Assembly (NCBI RefSeq): GCF_000153185.1
Contig: NZ_CH724153.1
Span: 446,008-510,007 of the forward strand
Direction of reading: 5' to 3'
Length of the DNA: 64,000 nucleotides
Source: Reinekea blandensis MED297
GTDB taxonomy: Bacteria > Pseudomonadota > Gammaproteobacteria > Pseudomonadales > Natronospirillaceae
In this document: one piece after another, positions 27,570 through 35,936 of the stretch
Layout of the letters: each line of letters opens with the position of its first letter
How positions within the stretch are numbered: position 1 is the stretch's first letter
Notes under the pieces: generated by a model
What the model was told of the DNA's origin: nothing
The model's input: only the letters and a program-made list of their open reading frames with translations
Databases searched by the model: none
Position numbers and translations under genes: made by a program

Positions 27570-28889
27570 ATGTCTGATTCTTACCAACAACGACTATTGA
27601 ACGTTATTCCAGGTGGTGCTCACACCTATTCTCGAGGCTTTGATCAGTTCCCCAGTAACGCACCAGACATTCTTGAGCGAGCGGAAGGCGCTTATACGTT
27701 TGATGTCGACGGTCGTCGGTATCTGGATTATGGAATGGCCTTGCGGTCGGTGGGAATTGGCTATGCCGAACCCGAAGTCAATGCCGCAGCGGCTAAGTAT
27801 ATGGGGTTCGGTAACAATCTGACTCGACCTTCATTAATTGAGCTGGAAGCGGCCGAACTGTTTGTGCAGGCGATACCAAGTGTGGACATGGTGAAGTTCA
27901 CTAAAAATGGCTCTACTGCTGTATCCGCGGCCGTTAAACTGGCCAGGGCGGCCACAGGGCGAGAGCTTATAGCGAGATGCGTTGATCATCCGTTCTTCTC
28001 GTTTGATGACTGGTTTATCGGGTCTACCAACATCCCGAAAGGCGTTCCGCAGCCAGTGATTGATCAAACCAAAATATTCTCCTATAACCAGATTGAAACG
28101 CTGGAAGCACTCATAGATCGTTATCCGAACGACATTGCCTGCGTGGTGCTTGAAGCCAGTACGCTTGCTCATCCTGGGCCGTCTCGTGATGTCGACGGTG
28201 AAACATTTCTTCATGATGTTCAGCGTTTGTGTAAAAAACACGGTATCGTATTTGTTCTGGATGAGATGATCACCGGGTTTCGTTGGGCCGAGCAGGGCGC
28301 GCAAGACTACTATGGCATTTCACCAGACCTGTGTACCTTTGGCAAAGCCATGGCGAACGGCTTTTCGGTTGCAGCGGTTGGAGGGAAGCGCGAACTCATG
28401 CAGCTCGGGTCCATTGAGCTTGAAGGACAGGAACGGGTTTTTTTATTGTCCACAACGCATGGCGCCGAAATGTCTGGACTGGGTGCATTTGTGGCCACCT
28501 ATCGATTTATGCAACAGCACGACGTGATTCCGCATTACTGGTCATATGGCGACCGTTTGATTGGTCTGTTGAATCAGGTTGCTGAAAAACAGGGTGTTGT
28601 CTCGGTTTTTCAAGCGGGGGGCGTGCCATGCAGCCCTTTTTATATGTTTCGGGACTGTTCCCAGGCGTCCTCAGCGGAACTTCGAACGCTTTTTATGCAG
28701 GAAATGTTCAAAGAGGGCGTCATGATGCCATGGATTGCGTTGTGTTATCGCATGGGCCAAGATGAGCTTGAGCTGACGGAAACAGCTGTGAGTAAAGCCT
28801 TCAGTATGGTTGCTCGAGCTATGTCAACAGGGGTGGATGGACTGCTTCAGGGGCCGGTTGTCAAACCGGTTTTTCGGACCTTTAATTGA
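27570..28889 (+). CDS. Class-III PLP aminotransferase (glutamate-1-semialdehyde aminomutase-like)
   Basis: 439 aa. Homologous to glutamate-1-semialdehyde aminomutase: N-terminal NVIPGGAHTYSRGFDQFP, KFTKNGSTAVSAAVKLARAA, VLDEMITGFRW and the PLP lysine in CTFGKAMANGFSVAAV. Its place in the middle of a nonulosonate operon, with no haem genes nearby, suggests a modified-sugar or side-chain aminotransferase rather than HemL. Members of this subgroup recur in nonulosonate loci, but the substrate is not settled. Confidence 0.8.
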   Translation: MSDSYQQRLLNVIPGGAHTYSRGFDQFPSNAPDILERAEGAYTFDVDGRRYLDYGMALRSVGIGYAEPEVNAAAAKYMGFGNNLTRPSLIELEAAELFVQAIPSVDMVKFTKNGSTAVSAAVKLARAATGRELIARCVDHPFFSFDDWFIGSTNIPKGVPQPVIDQTKIFSYNQIETLEALIDRYPNDIACVVLEASTLAHPGPSRDVDGETFLHDVQRLCKKHGIVFVLDEMITGFRWAEQGAQDYYGISPDLCTFGKAMANGFSVAAVGGKRELMQLGSIELEGQERVFLLSTTHGAEMSGLGAFVATYRFMQQHDVIPHYWSYGDRLIGLLNQVAEKQGVVSVFQAGGVPCSPFYMFRDCSQASSAELRTLFMQEMFKEGVMMPWIALCYRMGQDELELTETAVSKAFSMVARAMSTGVDGLLQGPVVKPVFRTFN

Positions 28890-28908
28890 TGAAAAATGCG
28901 GTACTTGA

Positions 28909-29670
28909 ATGAGCAAGGTTATTGTATTGACTGGCGCCGCTGGTCTGATTGGCCGTACCTTCAGTGAATACTTACTGACAAAAGACTATCGTCTGGTTCT
29001 GGCAGACATCAACGTCGATGCATTGAGGCAGCAATCCGAGTCGCTTTCTTTGAAGGGCTTTTCACAACACATCATTTGCGAGTTCGATGCGACAGATAAA
29101 CTCAGCGTTGAAAGCTTGTTAGTCAGCGCAATCGATGCATTCGGGCAAGTAAACGGATTGATCAATAACATTTACCCCAGGAATCGTGAATACGGTAGAT
29201 CGCTTTTTGAGGTTTCTTACGATAGCTTTACTGAGAACGTGAGTCTGAATCTGGGAGGGTATTTTTTATGCTCTCAGGTATTCGCGAAACACTTCATGGA
29301 TCATGGTGGTGGTTCTATGGTTAACGTTGCCAGCATTTATGGCAGTGTTGCGCCAAAGTTTGAAATATACCAGAACACACACATGACTATGCCTGTGGAG
29401 TATTCTGTCATCAAATCGGGTGTGATTCATTTGACTCGCTACTTCGCTCGGTACCTCGCGGGACATGAGGTGCGAGTTAATTCACTGAGCCCTGGTGGCA
29501 TCATCGATGGTCAACCGGATTCTTTTTTACAAGCCTACCGTTCGAAAACGTTAAACAAAGGGATGTTAGATGCACAGGATCTGTGCGGAGCCATGGAGTT
29601 TTTAGTCAGCGATCGTTCCGAATACGTCAATGGGCAAGACCTGATTGTTGATGACGGCTTCACACTATAG
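28909..29670 (+). CDS. Short-chain dehydrogenase, PtmA-like
   Basis: 253 aa. Classical SDR with cofactor loop TGAAGLIGRTF, NNIYPRN at the active-site helix, catalytic Ser region VNVASIYGSV and YSVIK (YxxxK). The tail YVNGQDLIVDDGFTL is typical. Context and similarity to PtmA flagellin-modification oxidoreductases suggest a precursor-supply or tailoring role. ATG 28909 lies 20 nt after the aminotransferase. Confidence 0.8.
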   Translation: MSKVIVLTGAAGLIGRTFSEYLLTKDYRLVLADINVDALRQQSESLSLKGFSQHIICEFDATDKLSVESLLVSAIDAFGQVNGLINNIYPRNREYGRSLFEVSYDSFTENVSLNLGGYFLCSQVFAKHFMDHGGGSMVNVASIYGSVAPKFEIYQNTHMTMPVEYSVIKSGVIHLTRYFARYLAGHEVRVNSLSPGGIIDGQPDSFLQAYRSKTLNKGMLDAQDLCGAMEFLVSDRSEYVNGQDLIVDDGFTL

Positions 29671-29680
29671 TGGCTCACTG

Positions 29681-30334
29681 ATGAAAACACGTATGACGCA
29701 AACCGAACTGACCCATTACGTTGTAAAGCAGCTACAACAATTTTTTCCTGATAATAAATCTGTAACATCCGGCGTCGCCCAGGTCATTGGCGCAGCCCTA
29801 GAAAGGGTAGAGGCGTCATTTTCACGTATTAAAAGTCGTTACTATCGCCAGAATGATGACGTGTTTTTTAATCATTTGAACACGGATCACTATGCTGCTT
29901 TTCTGTATTTGTTGTCTAATGAACTCTATCGACAGAGGTTTGAACCGGTCGCTGAAAAAGTATTCGCGCTCAACAAGGCTTTACATGGACTGGATGCATT
30001 TTATGCGGTCGAACTTCCCGAGGTGTTTTTATTGGTGCATCCGTTAGGCACGGTTTTAGGTAACGCCGATTATTCGGATCGGTTAGTGGTGTATCAGAAT
30101 GTGACTGTTGGATCGGATATTGATGGCATCTATCCACAATTTGGAGAAGGGTGTGTTTTATATTCCGGGGTGAGTGCGATTGGCAATGTCCAAACGGGCA
30201 GCTGCTGTGTTTTTGGTGCCAATACTTTTGTCAAAGGCGTGAAGGTACCCGATGACTCAACGGTGGTTGGCTCATACCCCGACACTAAAATAGTGTCGGG
30301 TTCAAATGAGCTGATCTCACATTATTTTTACTGA
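29681..30334 (+). CDS. CysE-like hexapeptide acetyltransferase
   Basis: 217 aa from ATG 29681 (the frame opens at 29645, inside the previous gene, which is less likely). The N-terminal half is helical like serine acetyltransferases; the C-terminal half is a left-handed beta helix with HPLGTVLGNADYSDRLVVYQ and NVTVGSDIDGIYPQFGEGCV. It ends without the long CysE tail. Probably O- or N-acetylates a sugar intermediate or side chain. It converges with maf, overlapping its stop by 7 nt. Confidence 0.72.
   Translation: MKTRMTQTELTHYVVKQLQQFFPDNKSVTSGVAQVIGAALERVEASFSRIKSRYYRQNDDVFFNHLNTDHYAAFLYLLSNELYRQRFEPVAEKVFALNKALHGLDAFYAVELPEVFLLVHPLGTVLGNADYSDRLVVYQNVTVGSDIDGIYPQFGEGCVLYSGVSAIGNVQTGSCCVFGANTFVKGVKVPDDSTVVGSYPDTKIVSGSNELISHYFY
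30278..30300. repeat. Perfect 10-bp palindrome inside the 3' end of the acetyltransferase gene
   Basis: CCCGACACTA, 3-nt loop AAA, TAGTGTCGGG. It is entirely coding (protein part YPDTKIVSGS) and lies 34 nt before the stop, at the convergent junction with maf. No T tract follows on either strand. It may act as a transcript-end hairpin for both genes. Confidence 0.7.
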
Positions 30335-32439
30335 TCTTCAAAGTCCTCGAACCAAGCTTCAATCTCGGGTTCGGCTTCCAGAATTGTTCGTTCCAATCTG
30401 AGGTCATTCGTTTCTGTAGACAGATAAAACGAAAAGTGATCAGGAAGTCGGTCTGCAAATCTGAGAAAATGCCGTCGGAAAATTTCTGTTTGTTCCTCGA
30501 GTGATTTTTCCGGATTGATTTGCTTTGATAATGCGTAAAAGTTGTACAACCAATACCAGATCGACCCTCGTAAAAGCATTGACAATGATCCAGACGCTTT
30601 TTTGTTTTTAACATTCACCCGGTTGATGTTTGTGAGCGCTGTATCAATCGATTGTCGGTTTGGCTTTAGTTGAGCAACTTCTTTTCGCATCTTCGCAAGT
30701 CGTTGTTCCATATCGGTTTTAATGAACTTAATAGCATCATCGAACTGCTGCCGGCTAATGGTGTGTGCGTTTTTTATCAGTTCAGCTTTAAGATCGATAT
30801 CGGTTTCAGATGGCGTCCAGGCATGGATGGCATTCAGCAGGTCATCTGGTGTTCCAAATTCGGCCAGTTCTACCGTTGCCCCACGACTTAAGTTGATGAT
30901 ATCTTTTCGGTTGACATCTCGAAGTTTCTTTTGTGTGAAAAGATTGCAGTTGTTATAGAAGGGCGTGGTATGAATTTCACCATATTGATTTTTTTCCAGA
31001 AAGAAAGTATCGCTGGCAACGTAGTCTTTAGCCCTCTGGATTAATTCAACCTTGTCATGTTTTTCGTCAAAGTAGAATGAGGAATCTGCGTGGGTTTTAC
31101 CGGATTTAGTAAAACCGAAGTCCATGCCGACCATGAACAGATTCTGAATCTTAAGATCCAGCATAACCGCAAGGGCTGCGTTAGCAGCACTCGGTGTTGC
31201 AAAGGTTACTGAATGCGTGAGATTTTCAAACGCTTCGGAAGTAGCCGTTTCCTGTTTAATATATGCGAGGCTGTGTCCGAACAGTTCCCAGGTCCGGGGG
31301 TGAATCTGTGAGGCGCCGATAATTAACGTGTCTTTAAATGCATCCCGGTCGAGCAATTTAAAGGCTCGGTATGCGACCAAGTCCGATTCAGACGTGACAA
31401 CAATATCGGGTTGAATCCCCTCTTTGCTGAGAGAATAGGCCGCACTCCCTGCTGCGACAACAGTCAGGCTATCTCGGTGTTCTCGAATGATGTCAACGTA
31501 ATGATTCAGCGACGGACCATTCCCGCAGATGATTACAGGTTTTGACAAACCGGAGTAATCCTGAACATTCAGTAAAGGAGTGCCGCTGGTCAGATTGTGT
31601 TTAATGTGATTCAGCTGGTTTATTTCATCGTCATAGAATCCCCAAACTGTTATGTAAGATTCAATTTCTTTATTCAACCGGTTGGCGACTTGGGTGTAGA
31701 AAGCATCGCCCTGATGAACGTAATAAACAGTTTGGATGGGCATAAAGGGAACGTTCAGGCAGATGCCATTCCATGCTGAAGCAAACGCCTGATGAATTTG
31801 GTCTTTGTTTTCGGAGTGAGAGGTGTCACCGACTGAAAACACAAATGACCGGGTGGCATCAGTGATGAAAGGCATGATGACTTCTTCCCAGTCGGTAAAG
31901 TACATACTAGCCAGGAATTTGTCCGGATTGTGCTCTACAAGTGTCACATGCCTGATATGCCGTTCTTTGACTAAAGAGGCTACATGGACACCGGCACCGC
32001 TACCGAGAAAAACAACCTGTGGTAGTTCAGAATCAAAAGAATAGGGCTTTACATTGCCTTTAACCGAACCGGCTTCTTGCAAATATCGACCAATTGAACC
32101 ATGAAAAAAGCGGTTCCAGTTGTACTCGTCAGCGAACGATTGTCTCAATGGCAGGTTGGAACTGCCTGCTTGAAACGCGTTGGAAAAGGTTCGGGCTTCC
32201 TTGATGGATGTTTTATAGACATCGCCGTTGTAGATAGCCTTGTCGTTTTCGATGATTTCAAAGGTCAGGGTATTCGGGTCAATGTTGATTTTCAGGCTTT
32301 CAAGCACCCGATCTTTGAATGCATTGTAGGTGTCCGGAAAGTATTTCTGGAAAAAGGCCAGGTTTTTCGTTTTTCGGGCCGTGATTTCCGAGAGCATCTG
32401 CTGTGGTGACGTCATTTTTTTGTCCATAAACGAGTGCAT
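30328..32439 (-). CDS. maf: Motility accessory factor, Maf-type flagellin nonulosonate transferase
   Basis: 703 aa. The DUF115 core is recognisable: KPVIICGNGPSLNHYVDIIR, VVAAGSAAYSL, IVVTSESD, ATPSAANAALAVMLDL and NLFMVGMDFGFT, with an N-terminal part containing a VVFLGSGAGVHVASLV nucleotide-binding-like loop. Maf proteins are required for, and probably carry out, transfer of legionaminic or pseudaminic acid to Ser/Thr of flagellin in the cytoplasm. It lies between the legionaminate operon and fliC. Alternative starts at Met5 (32427) and Met9 (32415) are possible, as no clear ribosome-binding site fixes the first Met. Confidence 0.88.
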   Translation of the reverse strand: MHSFMDKKMTSPQQMLSEITARKTKNLAFFQKYFPDTYNAFKDRVLESLKINIDPNTLTFEIIENDKAIYNGDVYKTSIKEARTFSNAFQAGSSNLPLRQSFADEYNWNRFFHGSIGRYLQEAGSVKGNVKPYSFDSELPQVVFLGSGAGVHVASLVKERHIRHVTLVEHNPDKFLASMYFTDWEEVIMPFITDATRSFVFSVGDTSHSENKDQIHQAFASAWNGICLNVPFMPIQTVYYVHQGDAFYTQVANRLNKEIESYITVWGFYDDEINQLNHIKHNLTSGTPLLNVQDYSGLSKPVIICGNGPSLNHYVDIIREHRDSLTVVAAGSAAYSLSKEGIQPDIVVTSESDLVAYRAFKLLDRDAFKDTLIIGASQIHPRTWELFGHSLAYIKQETATSEAFENLTHSVTFATPSAANAALAVMLDLKIQNLFMVGMDFGFTKSGKTHADSSFYFDEKHDKVELIQRAKDYVASDTFFLEKNQYGEIHTTPFYNNCNLFTQKKLRDVNRKDIINLSRGATVELAEFGTPDDLLNAIHAWTPSETDIDLKAELIKNAHTISRQQFDDAIKFIKTDMEQRLAKMRKEVAQLKPNRQSIDTALTNINRVNVKNKKASGSLSMLLRGSIWYWLYNFYALSKQINPEKSLEEQTEIFRRHFLRFADRLPDHFSFYLSTETNDLRLERTILEAEPEIEAWFEDFEDQ

Positions 32440-32449
32440 CTATCAGTAA

Positions 32450-32465
32450 AGCACTAACTGTGCCT
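32450..32465 (-). promoter_or_regulatory. Possible sigma-54 promoter for maf
   Basis: On the reverse strand AGGCACAGTTAGTGCT has -24 GG and -12 GC at the right spacing, but with A instead of T before GG and GTGC instead of TTGC. The predicted start would be at about 32440, so a start codon at Met5 or Met9 of maf would be needed. Confidence 0.35.
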
Positions 32466-32530
32466 AGACACGCAATGGTTATTTAATACTCGGTTAGCAT
32501 ATAAAAAGACTAATATATATCCAAAAGATA

Positions 32531-32558
32531 TAAAAGATTTTCAAGTCGTGGCCGTTAT
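32531..32558 (+). promoter_or_regulatory. Sigma-28-like promoter for fliC
   Basis: TAAAAGAT (32531-32538) and GCCGTTAT (32551-32558) resemble TAAAGTTT-N11-GCCGATAA, with a 12-nt spacer by this alignment. It lies about 63 nt before the fliC ATG. The rest of the AT-rich 182-nt maf-fliC gap shows no gene. Confidence 0.6.
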
Positions 32559-32621
32559 AGAGACTGTAAGCAAACAACGTCGCACCTTCACAGAAGATTG
32601 GTGTCGGCTTAGGAGAAAAAA

Positions 32622-34865
32622 ATGCCTCAAATTATTAACACAAACATTGCTTCCTTAACGGCACAACGTAATTTGAACACTTCTCAAGGTGCGAACGCTA
32701 CAGCTCTTGAGCGTCTGTCTTCAGGTTTACGTATTAACAGTGCTAAAGATGACGCAGCCGGTCTGGCCATTTCTACCAAGTTTGAATCTCAGGTGAAAGG
32801 TCTGAACGTCGCTATTCGTAACGCAGGGGACGGTATCTCATTGGCTCAGACAGCGGAAGGTGCGCTGGGGTCGATGACTGAAAACCTGCAGCGGATTCGT
32901 GAGCTGGCGGTACAGTCCTCTAACGCCACCAACTCTGACGATGACCGAGTTGCACTGCAACAGGAAGTTAAACAGCTCATGGCTGAAGTCAGCCGTACGG
33001 CTTCTGAAACCAACTTTAACGGCCGTAACCTGCTGGATGGTACCTTTAAGGGGACTTTCCAGATTGGCGCCGACGCTGGCCAGACGGTCGACGTACAGAT
33101 TTCTGAGCTCACTGCGGAAAAACTGGGTGCTTCCGACCAGGTTGGTGTGTCCTCTATCGGCACCGACTACGGCATATCCAATGGCGACCTGGTGTTGAAT
33201 GGTGTCCAAATCGGCCCTTCTTCTGCTACGGACGACACCGCATCCACTATCGGTGGTGACGCCTCAGCCATTGCGAAAGTGGCGACCATCAACCGCTACA
33301 GCGATGAGACTGGTGTTACTGCGTTTGCCAATGAAAACGAAGTGAACGGCTCTACCATGGCAGCAAACGGTGGTACAACCGCGACCGTGATTCTGAATGG
33401 CGTCAGCATTAATCTGCAGGCCACCACGAACAACAATGACGTGGAGAAAGCGGCGACTCGTCAATCGGTTATTGAAGCAATCAACGCCAAGTCCGACCAG
33501 ACAGGTGTTGTTGCGACCGATGGTGGTAACGAAAACGGTGTAATTCTGACTGCCGAAGACGGTCGTAACATTACTCTGACCAGTGGTGCTACTCAGATTA
33601 CTGAAGAAGCCTTCGGTCTGGGTACAGTGCATACTGCCGCTGCAGCACAAACCACCGGTACATCGGTCGGTGTGTATGAAGCCGGCTTTACTCTTGTAGC
33701 AAATGGCGATACCAAAACGATCAATATCGAAGGTGGTGATGGTACTGGTACCGGCGATCTTGCGAATACTGGTCTGACAGAAGGTAGTTACAAGCGTGAA
33801 ACGTCGGTTTACTCTACCGAAGCCGTTACCGTGACTTCTGCCACGGCGGCAACGGCCGCCCGTGTAACTAACGTTGCCATTGCTGAAGGTGACTTGGTGA
33901 TCAACGGCGTAACCATCGGAGCGTCTTCTTCAGTGGACGATAAAGCTTCGGATACGGTTGCGAACTCCTCTGACGCTTCTGCTTCCGGTATTGCCGTTGC
34001 CGCCGCTATTAACCGTTCTGCAGATGACACCGGTGTAACCGCCTACGTCAATGAAACCGTTGTAGTGGGTGTCACGGGTGCTGCAACTGCAGCAACTGCT
34101 GGGGATAGCATCGGCATCATGATCAACGGCGTAGACATCGGTGATGTTGTGTCGCAAGGCGATATACAGAAAGACCGCGCAGCGACCATTGATGCGATTA
34201 ACAACAAGTCGGGTCAAACTGGTGTGATGGCAACCGATAACGGTGAAGGTATTACCTTGACAGCAGCCGACGGTCGAAACATTTCCGTTGCGCTGGTTGA
34301 AACGGGTGCCGGAACGGCTGCTCAGGGGCAGTTCGGCCTGAGTGAAACCGTCGACGGTATTGGTGCGATTGCGGATGGCGCTACGTCAACCCTGGCAGCT
34401 GCCACGTTCGATACTGGTGCTTCGACTACTTACTCAACGGTTCGTTTGGAGTCTGCGGGTACCATCGATATCGATGCTGGATCTAACGGTACAACAGGTT
34501 TGACTGACACTGGTTTTGCACGAGGTGAGTACGGTGGGGGCATGGACGGTACCTACCTTAAGGATGTGGATATCTCTACGTTCCAGGGTGCACAGGATGC
34601 CATTACAGCCATCGATAACGCCTTGAAGACGGTGGCCAGTCAGCGAGCAGAGCTCGGTGCCTTGCAGAACCGATTCGAGTCGACCAGCTCTAACCTTCAG
34701 ATTACCTCTGAAAACCTGGCGGCTGCGAACTCTCGAATCCGGGATGCGGACTTTGCAGCGGAAACTGCTGAACTGTCCCGAACCCAGGTACTGCAGCAGG
34801 CTGGTATTTCGATTCTGGCCCAGGCTAACCAGCGACCACAGCAGGTACTGTCACTGCTCGGTTAA
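32622..34865 (+). CDS. fliC: Large flagellin FliC
   Basis: 747 aa, compared with about 280-500 in most relatives. D0/D1 N-terminal (QIINTNIASLTAQRNLNTSQ, LERLSSGLRINSAKDDAAGL) and C-terminal (ENLAAANSRIRDADFAAETA, ending QQVLSLLG) domains are canonical. Residues about 187-640 form the surface region and consist of two homologous halves: NGDLVLNGVQIG (187) to TGLTEGSY, and EGDLVINGVTIG (422) to TGLTDTGF, each with IN-type blocks such as AINRSADDTGVTAYVNE and TAADGRNI. The many Ser and Thr in this region are potential glycosylation sites. AGGAG precedes ATG 32622. It is the only flagellin gene in the window. Confidence 0.96.
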   Translation: MPQIINTNIASLTAQRNLNTSQGANATALERLSSGLRINSAKDDAAGLAISTKFESQVKGLNVAIRNAGDGISLAQTAEGALGSMTENLQRIRELAVQSSNATNSDDDRVALQQEVKQLMAEVSRTASETNFNGRNLLDGTFKGTFQIGADAGQTVDVQISELTAEKLGASDQVGVSSIGTDYGISNGDLVLNGVQIGPSSATDDTASTIGGDASAIAKVATINRYSDETGVTAFANENEVNGSTMAANGGTTATVILNGVSINLQATTNNNDVEKAATRQSVIEAINAKSDQTGVVATDGGNENGVILTAEDGRNITLTSGATQITEEAFGLGTVHTAAAAQTTGTSVGVYEAGFTLVANGDTKTINIEGGDGTGTGDLANTGLTEGSYKRETSVYSTEAVTVTSATAATAARVTNVAIAEGDLVINGVTIGASSSVDDKASDTVANSSDASASGIAVAAAINRSADDTGVTAYVNETVVVGVTGAATAATAGDSIGIMINGVDIGDVVSQGDIQKDRAATIDAINNKSGQTGVMATDNGEGITLTAADGRNISVALVETGAGTAAQGQFGLSETVDGIGAIADGATSTLAAATFDTGASTTYSTVRLESAGTIDIDAGSNGTTGLTDTGFARGEYGGGMDGTYLKDVDISTFQGAQDAITAIDNALKTVASQRAELGALQNRFESTSSNLQITSENLAAANSRIRDADFAAETAELSRTQVLQQAGISILAQANQRPQQVLSLLG

Positions 34866-34874
34866 TAACGTCTC

Positions 34875-34904
34875 TCAGGCAGGCCGTTTAGCGGCCTAGC
34901 CTGA
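34875..34904 (+). terminator. Stem-loop after fliC
   Basis: TCAGGC-A-GGCCG, loop TTTAG, CGGCC-TA-GCCTGA: a GC-rich 11-pair stem with a small internal bulge. No T tract follows, so it could be a partial terminator or an RNA-stabilising element that limits read-through from the abundant fliC transcript into flaG. Confidence 0.6.
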
Positions 34905-34947
34905 AGCTTCCCGAAAGGGGTTAACTGATTGGTGATCGGAGGTGTTT

Positions 34948-35364
34948 ATGAGTGATATCAGTATTCAGCAAACGCTGACTGCTAGAGCTTCCGCACCCGC
35001 CAAAGATGCTGGTAAGCAACGTGCCGATGCACAGGATGTGTCATCTAAGGGTCAAGCGTCGGAAGCGCGCCAGACCGAAAAGGCATCAGGGCTCTCTCCA
35101 CTGGAGATAATGCAGAAACAGAGAGCTGAGGAACAAAAGGATGAAAATGTCGAGCGTGCGGTAGCACAGCTTAACGATTATGTTCAAAACACTGAACGGA
35201 AACTGGAATTTCAGTTAGATGACGAATCGGGTGATACTATCGTCCGAGTTTATGACAAGAACTCAGATGAATTGATTCGACAGATTCCGAATGAAGAAGC
35301 CGTGGAGCTCGCGAGACGGCTGAATCAGGAAGAGCCGCTTAGTTTGTTTAGTGCTCAGGTCTGA
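34948..35364 (+). CDS. flaG: FlaG family protein
   Basis: 138 aa from ATG 34948, chosen because GGAGG lies 5 nt upstream (an in-frame GTG at 34942 overlaps that site). The N-terminal half is polar and disordered. The C-terminal half carries the FlaG core: VAQLNDYVQNTERKLEFQLD, SGDTIVRVYDKNSDELIRQI, PNEEAVELARRL. FlaG proteins lie between flagellin and fliD in many polar flagellates and influence filament length. Confidence 0.9.
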   Translation: MSDISIQQTLTARASAPAKDAGKQRADAQDVSSKGQASEARQTEKASGLSPLEIMQKQRAEEQKDENVERAVAQLNDYVQNTERKLEFQLDDESGDTIVRVYDKNSDELIRQIPNEEAVELARRLNQEEPLSLFSAQV

Positions 35365-35394
35365 AAAAAAAACCGCCGTAAGGCGGTTTTTTTT
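35364..35394 (+). terminator. Rho-independent terminator after flaG
   Basis: AACCGCC, loop GTAA, GGCGGTT followed by an uninterrupted T tract, preceded by an A tract that overlaps the flaG stop. It is a strong, probably bidirectional terminator. Confidence 0.92.
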
Positions 35395-35416
35395 GCTGAG
35401 TGCTTCGGGCTGCGAG

Positions 35417-35769
35417 CTACGAGATTTTCCGTGCCAGGCTGGTGAGCATTGCTGAAATTTGGTCTATGGTTGTGACCCAAGGTTTTCCTTTACTTTATCG
35501 ATATAGTTGATTTTCATTCCAATCCAGAGCTGGGTTTTCAGTTCTGCAGCAGAGCCATAGGCGATATTCAAAAAGCGTTTTCTTTCCGCGACATTCTCTC
35601 GAGACATGCCTTCTGCGATATTTGACGGGACGCTGAGCCCAGATCGCGTCATCTGGTCTTTAGACCCATAGTCTTTTAGATCTTTCAGCTCAAGATACAG
35701 TTCACTGCTTAATTGCGCAGAGAGCTTCCACACATCCAGTTTCTCAAAATTCATATTCCTTTTACTCAT
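35417..35769 (-). pseudogene. Four-helix-bundle (S23/IVS type) protein gene with C-terminal frameshift
   Basis: The open frame (stop at 35464) encodes 101 aa: FEKLDVWKLSAQLSSELYLE, SGLSVPSNIAEGMSRENVAE, FLNIAYGSAAELKTQLWIGM. These are hallmarks of the small four-helix-bundle family often found within 23S rRNA intervening sequences or standing alone. It stops at NLGSQP, without the last helix. In another frame directly downstream (to a stop at 35417-35419) the sequence reads VTTIDQISAMLTSLARKIS, which resembles the family's missing C-terminal helix. A single frameshift near the run CCTTGGG (about 35480) therefore seems to have split the gene. It lies on the strand opposite to flaG and fliD. 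Sequencing error is possible. Confidence 0.7.
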
Positions 35770-35829
35770 TCCTTGACAGAGTCGTCAGGAAAATAACACT
35801 GTTCGCCGCAGCCCGCAGCCCAACAAACC

Positions 35830-35856
35830 TAAAGTTTTCGAGAATCCTGCCGCTAT
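35830..35856 (+). promoter_or_regulatory. Sigma-28 (FliA) promoter for fliD
   Basis: A perfect -35 TAAAGTTT (35830-35837), an 11-nt spacer and -10 GCCGCTAT (35849-35856), compared with the consensus TAAAGTTT-N11-GCCGATAA. It lies about 80 nt before the fliD ATG. Confidence 0.82.
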
Positions 35857-35936
35857 AAAGTTCAGCAGATAGTCTATCTTTACCCCATTGGTAAAGTTCT
35901 TGCTATCAAAAAGTGTTCGATTAATAGGGTATTCGC

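Noticed and set aside
27570-28889. HemL (glutamate-1-semialdehyde aminomutase)
   Set aside because: Located within a nonulosonate operon, no haem genes nearby, and N- and C-terminal segments differ from HemL.
33264-33650. Long antisense frames inside fliC, gcvP, flgE and others
   Set aside because: They follow codon periodicity of the sense gene, have no ribosome-binding sites and encode no recognisable domains.
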